A DNA stretch of 64,000 nucleotides from Ypsolopha sequella (GCA_934047225.1 OW203989.1:8841977-8905976), one strand, 5' to 3'. Shown: positions 25,742 through 39,500, numbered from the stretch's first letter. A program made the numbers and translations. The notes: generated by a model not told the origin, from the letters alone.

Positions 25742-26530
25742 TAGGGTTCCGTACCTCAAAATGAAAAAACGGAACCCTTATGGGATCACTTTGTAGTCCG
25801 TCTTTCTGTCAAGACCCTTTTGCTGGGACCCCATTTGAGATTATCAAGTTGAAACTAATACCTCTTACTGCTGTAAAAAAATCAGGCTTCTAACGCGACG
25901 CGAAAAAAGTTATTGCACTTTACATATTCAATTTCATACACAGTTTTGACACACGTAAGGGAATCAAAACCTATAGGGCACTTCCAGTTGACTTAGAAAC
26001 TCGAAATTTAGTTTACTGGTATAGCACATACATAGAAAAAAAGATATAAAAATTACAAATCTTTAATTATTTAGGAAGTTATCTAAAACCCACTTAATTA
26101 GACCCTTTATATACAACGTGTAACAGAAAGGTGTAACCATATTTGAAGAGCTTATTCAGTCAATGGTATAGAACTACTTTTACTATGGATCCAACCCAGA
26201 AATCTCAAAAAAAAATCTGCCCTTCCATACATTTCGGCCGAGCGGCATTGCATTTTTCTATGAAACAGTAAATTTTTTTTTCGAGATACATGGTTTGTTC
26301 CATTGTAAAAGTTGATCTATACCATTGACTGAATAAGCTCTTCAAATATGGTTACACCTTTCTGTTACACGTTGTATAGGTACATAGAGTTTAACAGATC
26401 GTAAGTATCAAGTTAAGTTGATCTTTCATAACTACAAGTGGAATTATTTATTAATTTTAAGGTTCCGTGCCGGTATTGTGTGGTGGTACGGAACCCTTTG
26501 TGCGCGAGTCCGACTCGCACTTGGCCGGTT
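25742..26530 (+). mobile_element. 'gttccgtacc...acttggccggt' repeat, interrupted copy
   Basis: Begins 'tagggttccgtacctcaaaatg' and ends 'cgagtccgactcgcacttggccggtt'. The intact size in this window is about 270 bp; this copy is larger because of the foldback element inside it and other internal sequence. Confidence 0.65.
26110..26378. mobile_element. Foldback MITE nested in another repeat
   Basis: Left 'tatacaacgtgtaacagaaaggtgtaacc' equals the inverse of right 'ggttacacctttctgttacacgttgtata'; homology continues inward for about 80 bp. It lies inside the 'gttccgtacc' element at 25742-26530. Confidence 0.82.
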
Positions 26531-26884
26531 ATTTATTATTCGCGCTGTTAGGTTTCTTTGAGAAAGTTGATTAGTATAATAAGTAGATTATGCAGCTTTA
26601 AAAGATATCTGTCCATTTACACCCAGGTTAGTTTGTCTATAGTCGGAAGAATGGAAACTAAAGGAATTTCTTCCTTTCACCACAGCAGTTAGGGGGTCTA
26701 GCATGCGCCGTAGATACAGTGTCTTTCCATCATACTTGCTCCCTCGCACATTGACAATAGCGGTAAGCGTTAGAGCACATGTAAGATAGATCTGTATCTC
26801 TGGCGCGTGCTAGCTAGACTGGACCGAGTTTAGTTTTATCGTCGGGCGACCTAGCATGCCATCTTTTTTGAACGCGTTGCTAAC

Positions 26885-27049
26885 CGGGGCCGCTATCATA
26901 GTGTTTAATCACGCGCGATGCGACTTAGTTGAATCACAAGTGCGAGAAACGTGACACGATGTTTAAGCGATTAAACAGTACGTCACGCTCCTGGCACTTG
27001 TGATTCAACTAGTAGCGTCGCGCGCGATTAAACACTATGCTACGGGGCC
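26885..27049. mobile_element. Foldback element next to the CLEC16A 3' end
   Basis: Left 'ggggccgctatcatagtgtttaatcacgcgcgatgcgac' and right 'gtcgcgcgcgattaaacactatgctacggggcc'; 'gaatcacaagtg' is mirrored by 'cacttgtgattc'. Confidence 0.75.
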
Positions 27050-27406
27050 TGTTGTCAGTGTTACGCGAGCGTCGGCGGGCGATCAAACTGAACGCAACCC
27101 AGACAACTATCACGGTTCTCAGGAGAGAGAAGAAGGTATAGGACAGTCTAGAACATTCTTTGAATGTTCGAAAGTTACATTCTCCTCTTGCCTTCGGTTG
27201 TTGAATTTTAGTTCATGGGCGGTTAATAATAGAAGCTATTAAATTTAACATTAACATTTTGATATCACTGTAAATTTATAACATGCATCTATGTTGAAAA
27301 TTGAGACGGCTTTTTCTACAGCCGAAAATTTGAAGGGTTGAACCCAAGTCCAGAATATGTGATATAAAGTCAGATCTGTTACCGTCAAACGGCATTTCAG
27401 TTAATA

Positions 27407-27523
27407 TCAAATAGTTTCCACGATTCCTTTGCGTTTAGTCCGAGGCTGCTCGCCCGAAATAAATGAGGTTTCCTCCGAAGAGCTAGTTGCTTTCTGCAGT
27501 TGTGAGGATGTGCTGGGTTGTGC
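27407..27523 (-). CDS. CLEC16A: CLEC16A exon 16 (stop codon)
   Basis: Terminal coding exon: [20 protein letters not shown], then [14 protein letters not shown] and a TGA at 27407-27409. Acceptor TTCAACAG is next to 27523, phase 0. Human CLEC16A also ends in a long Ser-rich tail. A second frame is open through the same exon (ending ..KLFDIN), reached only if the alternative exon 15 donor is used. No AATAAA was found close downstream on the minus strand. Confidence 0.72.
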   Translation of the reverse strand, partial: AQPSTSSQLQKATSSSEETSFISGEQPRTKRKGIVETI

Positions 27524-30500
27524 CTGTTGAAAACATGAAGAATATTATTCTTTTGTTTTACATCCAGGATTGTTATAGAAGCAAAAGTAATCTACATGCA
27601 TGGTTAAAATCTAAGGCAAAAAGTTTAATAACTCAAATAATATGAAACATAATACAAAATTTTTATTATTATGTTTTTTTTATTTATAATTTTATTATAA
27701 ATAAATTATATCATATTATTATAATTGAAATAAATATTTATATATGGCTTTAACAAGCTTTTCATTTGATTTGATAGTTGTAAACACAAGAAAAATACTT
27801 TAATTGTGATTTTTCTCGAGTTTACAACTATTAAATTAAATATTATTATAATATTATTTAACCGAAACTATCTATATAAGTCGTAACGCATGCCAAACAA
27901 TATTACTTATACAGGATGTTAATATACTGCTTGTATTAAAATAAAACTACATAATAAACATCATGATAAAAGATTAGTAACGTTTGTACAGAAAATTTTC
28001 CACAAAACGGTAGACACAACTTAACTTTGTTTTTCTTGCTAAGAAGTTTAATGTGGAAAAGATCTATGACAATTCACGAAAATAGTTCAGTACAAGTTAG
28101 GTTTATAAATCAACAGCTTGAAATGTAATGCACAATTAGCAATTACTTGGTCGAAACAAACTTAAAACAGCATTTTAAGCTTGTTTCGACAAAATCGTGA
28201 CTAATTATGCATTTTATTTCAAACTGTTGGTTGATTTATAAATCTAACTTGTACTGAACTATTGGCCTGAATTGCCATATACCGATATCTTTTTCAATTT
28301 TAACTTCTTAACAAGAAAAACAAATTTCAGTTGTGTACTTTGTACCGAGCGACTGCGGTTTAACTTTTAAATAAAATAAAATGGTCTCTGCTTACGCCTC
28401 TGGGATAAAGGCGTGAGTATGTGTAATTATAATATTATACTTTCTCATAAGTTATTGTTACTTAAAATAAATATAGTCTACTGAGCATACTGAACAGGTT
28501 TCCAGAAGCAATATGACGTACCAATAAAAAAAAACTTTATATTTCAAATATCTACTCATAAATATAGGTAAATATAATAGTTGCTTTATCTTACCTTTTT
28601 ATTTGATAGATACTTTAAGGCAAATATATATATATTTAATAATAGTAGTTAATAAACTGGTCGTTTTTTAAAAGTACACACGAGTGTTTTAATACCTGGT
28701 TATGTGTAGTTTTGTACACTACTTTATCTACACTCATGCAAAACGTTGTTGCCTACCTATTTCTAGTCCAAAGTTATTGATAGTACCTAGGTGTTTTTGA
28801 TTTTTCTGGTGGTTCGTCCTTTTCGTCGCTGTTTCTAGAATGTCAGGTGGAGTTATATTATCATCCTTACCACTCACTGCTGTCAGCCATTTAATTTTAT
28901 TTAAGCCAGCAAAATAAAACTTTTGATTCACAAAAACAAAGTAAAACTTCTCCGTAAACAACCATGGCGCCATCAACCAACCAAAATGCAATAGTCCGTT
29001 GATAATAAATGGCCTGAAATAAATTGAATTGTAACTTTCTTACAACCTAACAACGTAACCTCCTCCTAACCCATAACCTCCTTGGTCGGGCGGGTATTGT
29101 TTTGTAAGTATAGGCAATTTTATATAAAACCTCATTGGTTTGAGATATTAAAACCTTAGTCATGCATGACTGTATAGACTAAGTTCCCTTTGCCTTCCTA
29201 CTTATTGTAATGGTACTTTTATGGTAGACATTTCGGTACTTTAAATAAAACCACAACCACTAGTTTTAAGTTCCAGCCTGATTAAAGCAATGTTATGTAT
29301 GATATATAATCATTACAATCAATGTTTGTTTCTCTTATTTACCGATAATTTGTGAGCATAATAAAATTTTATTTAAATTGTTATTATATGTACCACTATT
29401 TATTTTATTTTCTCGTAGTCAATGGTAAAAAGTAAAGTACATAACTCTTGACAAAAAAAATCCATCTCGGCTATTGTATCTCTGGCTCCGCTCAGGATTC
29501 TACTCTAGAATCCTTCGCTGCTCTCGGAATCCACCTTTATGCCTAGAAGGAAATTCCTTTTTTTTCCACTTGTTGTGTCATCTACTAATACAGCAACATT
29601 TTGTGAAGAAGACTGTACTTTAATTTAATATATTTCTATTTTAGAGACGTTTGTAAAAAAAAATATAATCTGTATTTTACAATATGAGTGTAGATAACAA
29701 TATTTATAGAATTCTTAGATATATTTCTAATTTTTTTTGACTGACGACCGACGGTCTCATTAAAGAGGCTGAAATATATCGAAAAATTATATACATGTTT
29801 TTACTATATAGGTTACATATATTTTCCTTAAAGTAACTATCGAATATTTACATTGATAGTTTTGACAAATCTCATAATGTTTATTTGACCAACCTAATAT
29901 AGAAAATTGTTTAGTATGAAAAGCTAAATAAGAGTCAGTAAGTGAAAGCAATTTATTTACATTGTACCCTGTTGTACGATTGTTAAGCAAGCAAATTTAA
30001 CTCAAAAATGTATATATTTGAGGTGACGGCGATCTAAAACCAAAAATAGGCAAAGCAAGTAATACCTCACTTGTAATAATTAGTGACAAATACCAGTGGG
30101 GCGATCAGCGGGGTGGGCGGGGGTTGCGGGACGCGCTTGATGTCCTCAAGGGGTATCTCCTCGGAGCGGGGGCGCGGGGAGCCCTCCCGGGACCCCTGCG
30201 CGCTCGAGCTACGGGACACGCTGCTGTGGGACAACGGGTTAGAGATATCATACCGTGTGGAAGTAGATACAGGTATCTTTTAACACACAGAAATAATGAT
30301 TAATTGTATTCTCGACCTTTCTAAAATATATTTTTAGAGTTCCGTACCTCAAAATGAAAAAAACAGAACCCTTATAGCTTCACTTTGTTCTCCATCTATC
30401 TGTCTGTTCGTCTGTCAAGACCTTATTGCCCTTTACATAATCAATTTCATACTGCTTATCATGAAAACCTATAGGAACTTCTAGTTTAACTTCTAAGAAA

Positions 30501-33500
30501 CTAGAAATTTCGTTCACAAGTAGGTCTTATTATTGTGATGTATAGGGAAAAATCTGAAAGTTATTTAAATTTAATTATTTATGAAGTTAATATGACTAAC
30601 TTAATAAGACCTTTTAGGTACAATAGAGATCACTAGATCGTAACTCGTAACTGTTTAAGTTGGTAATGCATAACTGCTACTGTAATATGTTTGTCTTTTA
30701 AACGAAATGCATGTCTGATTATTTATTTAGGTTATTTTGACATGGCTGTATGGGGTAAGTTGCCTTTGCCTTCCCACTTGGTGGAAGAATTAAAAAAAGT
30801 GGCGGAAAGTGCTGTTGGTTTTTCTCAGTCAGCAGTACATATTTAGTTGTTTGATTATTTAAATTTGCATTAAGTTATTACTGAAAGTTAAATATGTCAT
30901 CCAGTGAGGATTAAATAATACTGTTTCATTTCCTCGCAATCGAAGTGAAAAGAAGAGTGTTGAACTCGGCTACAAACGAGCCATAGTACCTGCTCAGGCA
31001 GCTAAATATCTCGGGTACAAATACACTCGAGTACACTCGTATAACAATCTACTATTCCTCGATGAGACCACATAACTCTACTCTCTTGTACGCATTTGCT
31101 TCGTAATTAATATAAACTAGACTTACGAAAATCAAAATAAAATTTGATTCGACTGATGACGGCCCCATACCGCGGTCCAAAATATATTGGTTTAATTTTT
31201 TTATTATTATTATTACAAATCCCAAATAAATAAATAAAGCTTGAAAAGAGCAAAACATATCTTAATTCAAAATCAATTTTGGTATTGAAACGAGCCAACG
31301 ACAGGCAAGACCTTATCAATAAATAAAATAAATAAAAAAGCATAAAACACATAACGTCACGACATGAATTCCCGAGGGGATGTCAGAGATGTTCTCGCGC
31401 TTTTCACCGACGATTATTACGTAAATGTATACTTATATATAAGTTTAGGTAGAACCTAGTACCTTTCTCTGCTAGTAGTCCGCTCGCGATAGACCACGAT
31501 GCCATCTTTCAGCATGTGGCTGCTTGGTCTTCTAAGTCTTCTCTCGCCATCTTCAATTTCTACACCTGAAAAAATATAGATTTCTCATAGTCAACATCAA
31601 TATTGGCAGTAGCTATTGCTGTAACCGCCTATGTAGTCTATTTCTTATGATTATTTATTAGTATTAAAACAATAAAAAAATAATACTCGATATATTTCGA
31701 CCCTCGATATGAGGCCGTCATCAGTCGAATGCAAAAAAATATTGACATATAAATTAGGTATGGTAATAAAAAAGTAAAAGTGACCCTTGTAAATAATTTT
31801 AGGAACTTTTTTCTCAAAAACTAATAAAATATAATAAAATACACTTGTAGCAGACGATACATACCAGCTCATCTCGCAGACAGTACCGGACGTCCCGCAG
31901 TGGAGAGGTCGGTGTCTATAGGTCGTCAACTTCGTGCTTACCGCGCCCACGGGGTACAGGGGTTGGCGGGTACGAGGTAGCACGCGGTCATTTCAAGTCC
32001 ATTTAGTCATGCGCAAGTCATTCCAAGTACACAAGTATGACATTGACAACTTTAAAATATCATAAAGTCTACAAAAGAGTTCCATTATACATCGGTTTAT
32101 TTATACTACCCTTATCTATGGAGCGGCCTCCCCGGCGACTCGCCAACTGCCTTGGTCCGCCCCACGCGTCGTGCTAGCTCACCCTCCTACCACACCATCC
32201 GCATCCCCTTCGAGACCCCACCCGCCAACCCTTATACTCCGTGGGCGCGGTAGGCACGAAGTTCACAACCTATAGTAACCTAAGTTGATACCCTAGTCTA
32301 CTTGCAATTGTCGTATTTCGTGTTTTATATGAAAAGGGACGAGCTGAAAGCCAGCGTTGTGCTGCTGCATTAGCTCACAACAAATGCTGAGCTTGTTCCT
32401 TTTTGCCATTTAGCAATTGTTAATTTTATTTAATATTGAGATGTTAATTGTGTGGCAAAATAAATGTATTTTCTTTCTTTCTTTCTTTCTATAGCGCTGG
32501 CCACCGCGAGGGCCACACCGCCCGACATCCCCGACACTTGTAGCAGACGATACATACCAGCTCGTCTCGCAGACAGTACTGGACGTCCCGCAGTAAAGAG
32601 AGGTCGGTGTCTAGCGCCGGCTGCCGCGAGGGCCATTCCGCCCGACATCCCCGACACTTGTAACAGACGATACATACCAGCTCGTCTCGCAGACAGTACC
32701 GGACGTCCCGCAGTAAAGAGAGGTCGGTGTCTAGCGCCGGCTGCCGCGAGGGCCACACCGCCCGACATCCCCGACACTTGTAACAGACGATACATACCAG
32801 CTCGTCTCGCAGACAGTACCAGACGTCCCGCAGTAAAGAGAGGTCAGTGTCTAGCGCCGGCTGCCGCGAGGGCCACACCGCCCGACATCCCCGACACTTG
32901 TAACAGACGATACATACCAGCTCGTCTCGCAGACAGTACTGGACGTCCCGCAGTAAAGAGAGGTCGGTGTCTAGCGCCGGCTGCCGCGAAGGCCACAACG
33001 CTCGAGATCCCCGACGCTTGTAGCAGACAATACATACCAGCTCGTCTCGCAGACAGTACCGGACGTCCCGCAGTAGAGAGGTCGGTGTCTATAGGTTGTC
33101 AACTACGTGCTTACCGCGGCCACGGGGTACAGGGGTTGGTGGGTACGAGGTAGCACGCGGTCATTTCAAGTCCATTTAGTCATGCGCAAATCATTCCAAG
33201 TACACAAGTATGACATTGACAACTTTAAAATATCATAGTCTACAAAAGAGTTCCATTATACATCGGTTTATATTACCCTTATCTATGGAGCGACCTCCCC
33301 GGCGACTGGCCAACTACCTTGGTCCACCCCACGCGTCGTGTTAGCTCACCCTCTTACCACAACATCCGCATCCCCTCTGAGACCCCGCCCGCCAACACTT
33401 ATACCCCGTGGGCGCGGTAGGCACAAAGTTCACAACCTATAGTAACCTAAGTTGATACCCTAGTCTACTTGCAATTGTCGTGTTTCGTGTTTTATATGAA

Positions 33501-36500
33501 AAGGGACGAGCTGAAAACCAGCGTTGTGCTGCTGCATTAGCTCACAACAAATGCTGAGCTTGTTCCTTTTTGCCATTTAGCAATTGTAAATTTTGTTTAA
33601 TATTGAGATGTTAATTGTGTGGCAAAATAAATGTATTTTCTTTCTTTCTTTCTTTCTATAGCGCTGGCCACCGCGAGGGCCACACCGCTCGACATCCCAG
33701 ACACTTGTAACAGACGATACATACCAGCTCGTCTCGCAGACAGTACTGGACGTCCCGCAGTAAAGAGAGGTCGGTGTCTAGCGCCGGCTGCCGCGAGGGC
33801 CACACCGCCCGACATCCCCGACACTTCGAGCAAGCGGCCGATTTGCTGCATCTTCTTTTGGCGGGATTTCGTTCGGCCCTTGAATGAAACACATACTATT
33901 ATTTTTGTTTAAATAGCTTGAGGAACAAACGAAAGAGTTTGTTTTCTTTTGGACATTTTTGCTTAAATTGGTCTCCAAACGTAGGTCATCGAAGACATCG
34001 TCAGCTTAAAAAGTACACATTTTCAAATTTCTGTCTAATGGGAATGTGACGTCATAGAAGATTTACCAGAGGGCTTTATTAACATACCTTTTGACCTTTA
34101 TCAGCCGATTCTTTTACTGTAACCATAACGTTTTCCTTCTTCACGGTTGTTCAGTTTATTTAATATAAATATATATGGGAAAATCTAAACAACCTTTAAG
34201 AGAGAAATTTGCTTAACGTTAAACGTCAGTCGTTCAGTACAAAGTGCACAACTTAACTTTGATTTTCTTGTTAAGAAGTTAAAAGTGAAAAAGATGATTT
34301 ATATAACGTCGTAATATATCGTAACGTATTCACTCGCCCAGATGAAGGCAGTCTAAATCTGCTGAAACTGGTCGGCTTTCCCGATCATAAGACGTATTGA
34401 GGTGAGCCGTTTTATATAAATCATGGATTATCCTCAAGTCTCATTTAATTCTATAAGTGAAAAAGATATTGGTCTGTGGAAATTCACGCCAATAGTTTAG
34501 GATCAGTTAAGTATATAAATTAACAGTTGGAAATAAAATGCTGTTTTAAGTTTGTTTCGACAAAAGCACGGCTAATTGTGCATTAAATTTCAAGCTGTTG
34601 ATTCATAAACCTAATTTGTACTGAACTATTGGCGTGAATTGCCATAGACCAATATCATTTTCACTTTTAACTTCTTAACAAGAAAAACAAAGTTAAGTTG
34701 TGCACTTTGTACTGAGCGACTGATGTTTAACCTTAAAGAACACTCGCCATCGATTTTGATCTCGAACTTTATTTGCCTACAAGTATTACTACAGTTTATT
34801 TCACGAATATAAATATCGAAGTACCTTCCAAAAAGTTCAAAGTTACCTTAGTAAGTCTTTGCTTGGCGGCCATGCTTCTAATGTGATCATCGAATTTGAA
34901 CTTGGCTCTAAGCAGCACAGTTCGTGGTAACGCACCGCTCGCGCCGACTCGCGGTTTGTGTATTGTGAGATGGAGGCACCGCGGATCGTCCTTGTCGCCT
35001 TGGATCTAAAACGTAATAGTAAATTATCCAACCCACCAGAAAATTGAATCTTGAAACTGCTGTTCTGACAACTATTGCTAAGATAAATAAAAATTCGAGA
35101 GGTATCGTGGGGCACCCGGTTGGAACGAAGTTTCTCTCGCGAAGTCGCCGCCGCCCGCACGTCGATACTGCAGTGATACGCCTATGTATAAAAATACGCT
35201 TGTAAACATACATCCCACAAGCGATCTAAAGAGAATAGTACATTGTTCACCGAGGGAAGAAAGGGAAAGATTACCAACGAGGGTGTAGTTTGAGGCCCGA
35301 GGCGAAGCCAAGGGCCTCAATACACACGGGTTGGGAATCGCACTTTCTCCCGAGTGATACATAGTGCTTTATACTACACCTGCGAGGAAATTGTATAATC
35401 TTACTTTTAATCAAGATACAATAAAAGAAACCGACTGACTCGCGTGCGATTGTCACTTTTTATTTCCTTCTTATTTTTTATTATGTACAGGAAAAGCAAG
35501 TGGCCAGTATCATTTTTCGAGTTTTATGTACGAGTTCGCATAATACTGGCCACTTGGCCACCTGCTCATTCTTTGTTATTAAAAAAAAAAAACAGCACGT
35601 TAACAATGAATTTGCATATACTTTTTCTGCCCGCTCAAGCACGTTAACAATGAATTTTCATACACTTTTTCCGCCCGCATATTTATATGACAGTAATGAC
35701 GTATTTTCTGCATCGTTTTCAACAAAGAAAGAAGGTACTTTCCGAGCAGGTGTAGTATAAAAGATATTGTGCGTTGGTAGCTCATAAAAAGTCGTAAAAT
35801 CATAACAAGCAGCCAGCTATTGAAGAGCTCAGTGATTATAATTTTATATTTTTCAACTTTATGTTAATGCATTAAGGTAGAAAACTGATGGATAATATTA
35901 AGTTGCACATCAACAATGCTATTTTGCACACTAAATATCGCCATCAGAAATCCTTCACCGCAGAAGAAAGTTAGGTTAGGAGGTTACTTATAGCGAGTCG
36001 TTGAACGTAGTTTCGCAACCGCCATACATAACCTTTCGTGGTTATTTTTTCTATGATAGCTCAGAAATCTTATAAGAGCACAAATTGTATTTTTGGTGTG
36101 CGGTTAGTATTTTTTGTGTGCAGTTAATCGGTTTTTGATGTGCATTTTTGATAGTGTATTTTTGATAGAACACTGTAGTAGCATTTTAAGTATCTTCTGT
36201 TGTGCGTTTAAATACAAACCACAACTGATTACATCATATTGGTATCGATTCGGCATAACACGTCCTAACTTATTTGACAGGACTAACCTTATTTTAAGCG
36301 TCCTGTCTATTTCTTTCTTTATCGAAAAGACAAGGACAGAACGCGTAAATTAAGTTTAGTCCTGTCAAATAAGTTAAGACATGTTATGCCGAATCGATAC
36401 CAATATGATGTAATCAGTTGTGATTCAAGATGTGCTTCACCGAATCGGTAACATTGTCGATTTAACTGTGTCGCGTCGCTAATTCCACCCAGTACTATGA

Positions 36501-39500
36501 AACGCGATAAGACAAGACTAGACAAGACAAATACTCTTTATTGTATTCCAAAATAAATAAAACAGGTAAAAGATCAAACTTATAAAAGAAGGTAACAATT
36601 GGCAGCCTTATCACTAATAGCGATTTCTTCCAGACAACCTTTGGGTGGAAATTGATTGTTGGAAAATATAACGCGAAAGTGGTGCACAAAATAAGATAAG
36701 ATAGAAGCGTCACCGATAAAGAAATGTATGAAAGCGATAATTTGAAAATATAACGGTCGAAATGCTACACTTTTTTCGGCTTAGCACAAAATATTATACA
36801 ATAGACGTTGCATAATGCTCGTTCAAACTTGCCGATCGAGCATGCAGTAACGATTAAGGTTAACAATCCGGCGTTCCACCAACTGCTCCTCAACATAAAG
36901 CCCACCTCCAAGTCCTGCAAACTGCCCACGAGCTTGGCGACGCCCCAGCCGAGCCTCTGCTTGTCAGGTTCAACCAAGATGATCTGAATATTGTCCACCG
37001 CCAGGAACCGGTGATGCCACGTGCCGTCTTTCTGGATTATGTCGCACGAGATCAGGTCCGAGTCGTCTGGAATCGGGAAGATTACGGCATATCGAAACGT
37101 GAATCTTTGGGGGTATTTCTGAGGATGAACTTTCAATTAACTAAGATTAGCTTTGTGTAATGTTTTAAACAAAAATTTTATATCACTTTTATCTTTATCT
37201 CCTATCTGCGTCATTTGAAACATTTATATTATCTGTGAGTATGCGAAGGATAAAAACTATCTGTAACTTTACTGTAAGATATACAAGGTGACTTTTTGAT
37301 CATCGTCCAAATTCATACTGGAGGCTTGCTAAGTGATCAGTACCTTGGATCAGTAACAATTTTTGTGAAATTCGTAAAATGAAATTTCGGCTTCCCATAT
37401 AAATTCAGTTCCAGTCCCGAGTGAATCACTATGGGGAGTCGAAATTTCATTTTACGAATTTCACCAAAATTTTTATTGATCCATGATACTGATCACTTGT
37501 CAAGCCACCTGTATGATTTTGGACGATGATCAAAAAGTCACCTTGTATGTTCCTCTTTCTGTTTGTAAAGCTTGACCAGGAAAATAAGAAACCACGCCAT
37601 ATTGCAGAAAACCAATAGAACAAATTTCTTCTACTGGCAACCTCAACCATAAAAGTCATTATGTCGATTGCTGTCAAAATGTGGTGTAGTTTTTTCGTGT
37701 GTGCGTGTGTGCTGTTAAAGTGTGGTGTCGTTTATTTATATGTGTGTGTGAATACGAGTGTTGCAATCATAAAAGCAAATGCGGCGCTCCTAGAGCAGGT
37801 TTATTTTCCTGGTCAGGTTTTACTCCTTGTTTGTAAATAAATAAACGATTATGTCGTTCCAACTTGATTAGAGTTGGCCTTTAATACGTCAACTTTGGGC
37901 AGTATATTTAAACCCTTTTAATTCTAATTGTCGCTAAAACAATAAATCAGCGTAGCTAGCTAGCACATTAAAATTAAATATTGTATCGACTGTCATCTTT
38001 TAAAAACTTTATCGTGAACAATTATGTATTGTTTTCACTTATCTAACATTTTACCTAAGAAAAAACAAGAAATAGTGACCGATACAGTCTATATCGACTG
38101 TATCGTGTTCACAGAATATTATAGATTAGGGGTGGCCCAAAAATGTTTTAAGGTGAATACATACTACAAATGCAATTTTGACCTATCTTTGAAGGACTAC
38201 TCCTTCAGCACGGGTGGTTCAAAAACTTTAAAAATAATTTATCATAGGCACGATGAGTTTAAAAAATAAATTTTTTGTTTAATATTTTATTTTCTGTTGT
38301 TATTTTTAATTAAAAAAAAAACGCAAAAATTCTCTTACTCCCTCCGAATGCCTGAAGTGATTTTAATGATTCTTTCGCTAAATTATAGACAATTTTAGAT
38401 CTACAAAATTATTATCTAAAAATTTTTTTTCACTCCGTGCGCGCCGGTATGAACGTTATTATTTTAATATAGTTTTTGTCGACATTTGTACCGACACAGG
38501 TCGACTCAAGGCCGTTGGCGGATGCATGCCCCTTAAATTCTTTTCTTTGCATTCACAAATAAATCGATTCTCCACTCACTTGTCACAGTACCAAAGAAAT
38601 TATACAGATAACTAGACTGTGCACTGCGATACCAAAAACGAGCCGAGCAAGAAGAGCGCAAGCACTCGTTTGTCCCTTTTTTACTAATAAGACCACACAT
38701 TTGGCCCTTGATTATATAGTATATACATATATGTACTGGCAACTTGCTAAACAACGACTCACGAATGGCGAGTGCTTCTCTCGCTCGACTTGTTTTTCGC
38801 TTGAATATGCTATCATTACAATAACAATCTTATTTTTTAACACAATAAGATCTTATTTAGTTGAACAGACATTGAAAAGTGCACAGTCTAGTTCTCTGTA
38901 TAACGTCTTTGCTCAGTACTTACTCAAATCCAGTACATCTCCGACTTGCACGAAGGGCGCTGGGTTCGCCAAGGGCAGGTGTGTTTCAGTCTTACCACTC
39001 AACTTCAGATACAAATCTCGGATGAGGAAGAACGAGCGTATAGCACGGCGGGCTCGCTCCATCTGCATTAAAAAAAAAGCTATTTTTATTTTAGAGATCG
39101 TGGAAAAATTTGTACCCTCTTAAGGGTCGTTTCTCCGGATTTGTAACAAAATATTAAGCAATAATTATAACTTACAAATACAACTTTTAGCTAAGAAAAC
39201 TTATTGTTAAAAGTTTGCTATATGCATAAACATATTTTTAATGGTATAACAATAGCTATTCCATCCATAGTCGTGATACCAGCCGTTAAGTCCTAAAATA
39301 ATCTAATATCGCGATTCCAATTATTTTGTAGCTACAATAATATCATTAAAAATATGTTTACGCATATAGCAAACTTTTAACAATAAGTTGTCTTAGCTAA
39401 AAGTTGTATTTTAGCCGTTATAATTATATCCTAATATTCTGTTACAAATCCGGAGAATCGACCCTTAGGGCGGTATACTGTACTTGTGAACTAACCTAAC

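Noticed and set aside
32489..32998. 169-codon minus-strand repetitive ORF (Cys-rich, YKCRGCRA)
   Set aside because: Another frame of the same array; the exon 13 frame is the one supported by homology.
32521..33060. CRISPR-like regular spacing of repeats
   Set aside because: The whole 120-bp period is repeated with no variable spacers, and the setting is a eukaryotic intron.
32464..33153. 229-codon plus-strand ORF with 40-residue repeats
   Set aside because: It is the antisense of the 120-bp array; a period divisible by three keeps several frames open on both strands. No promoter or splice evidence.
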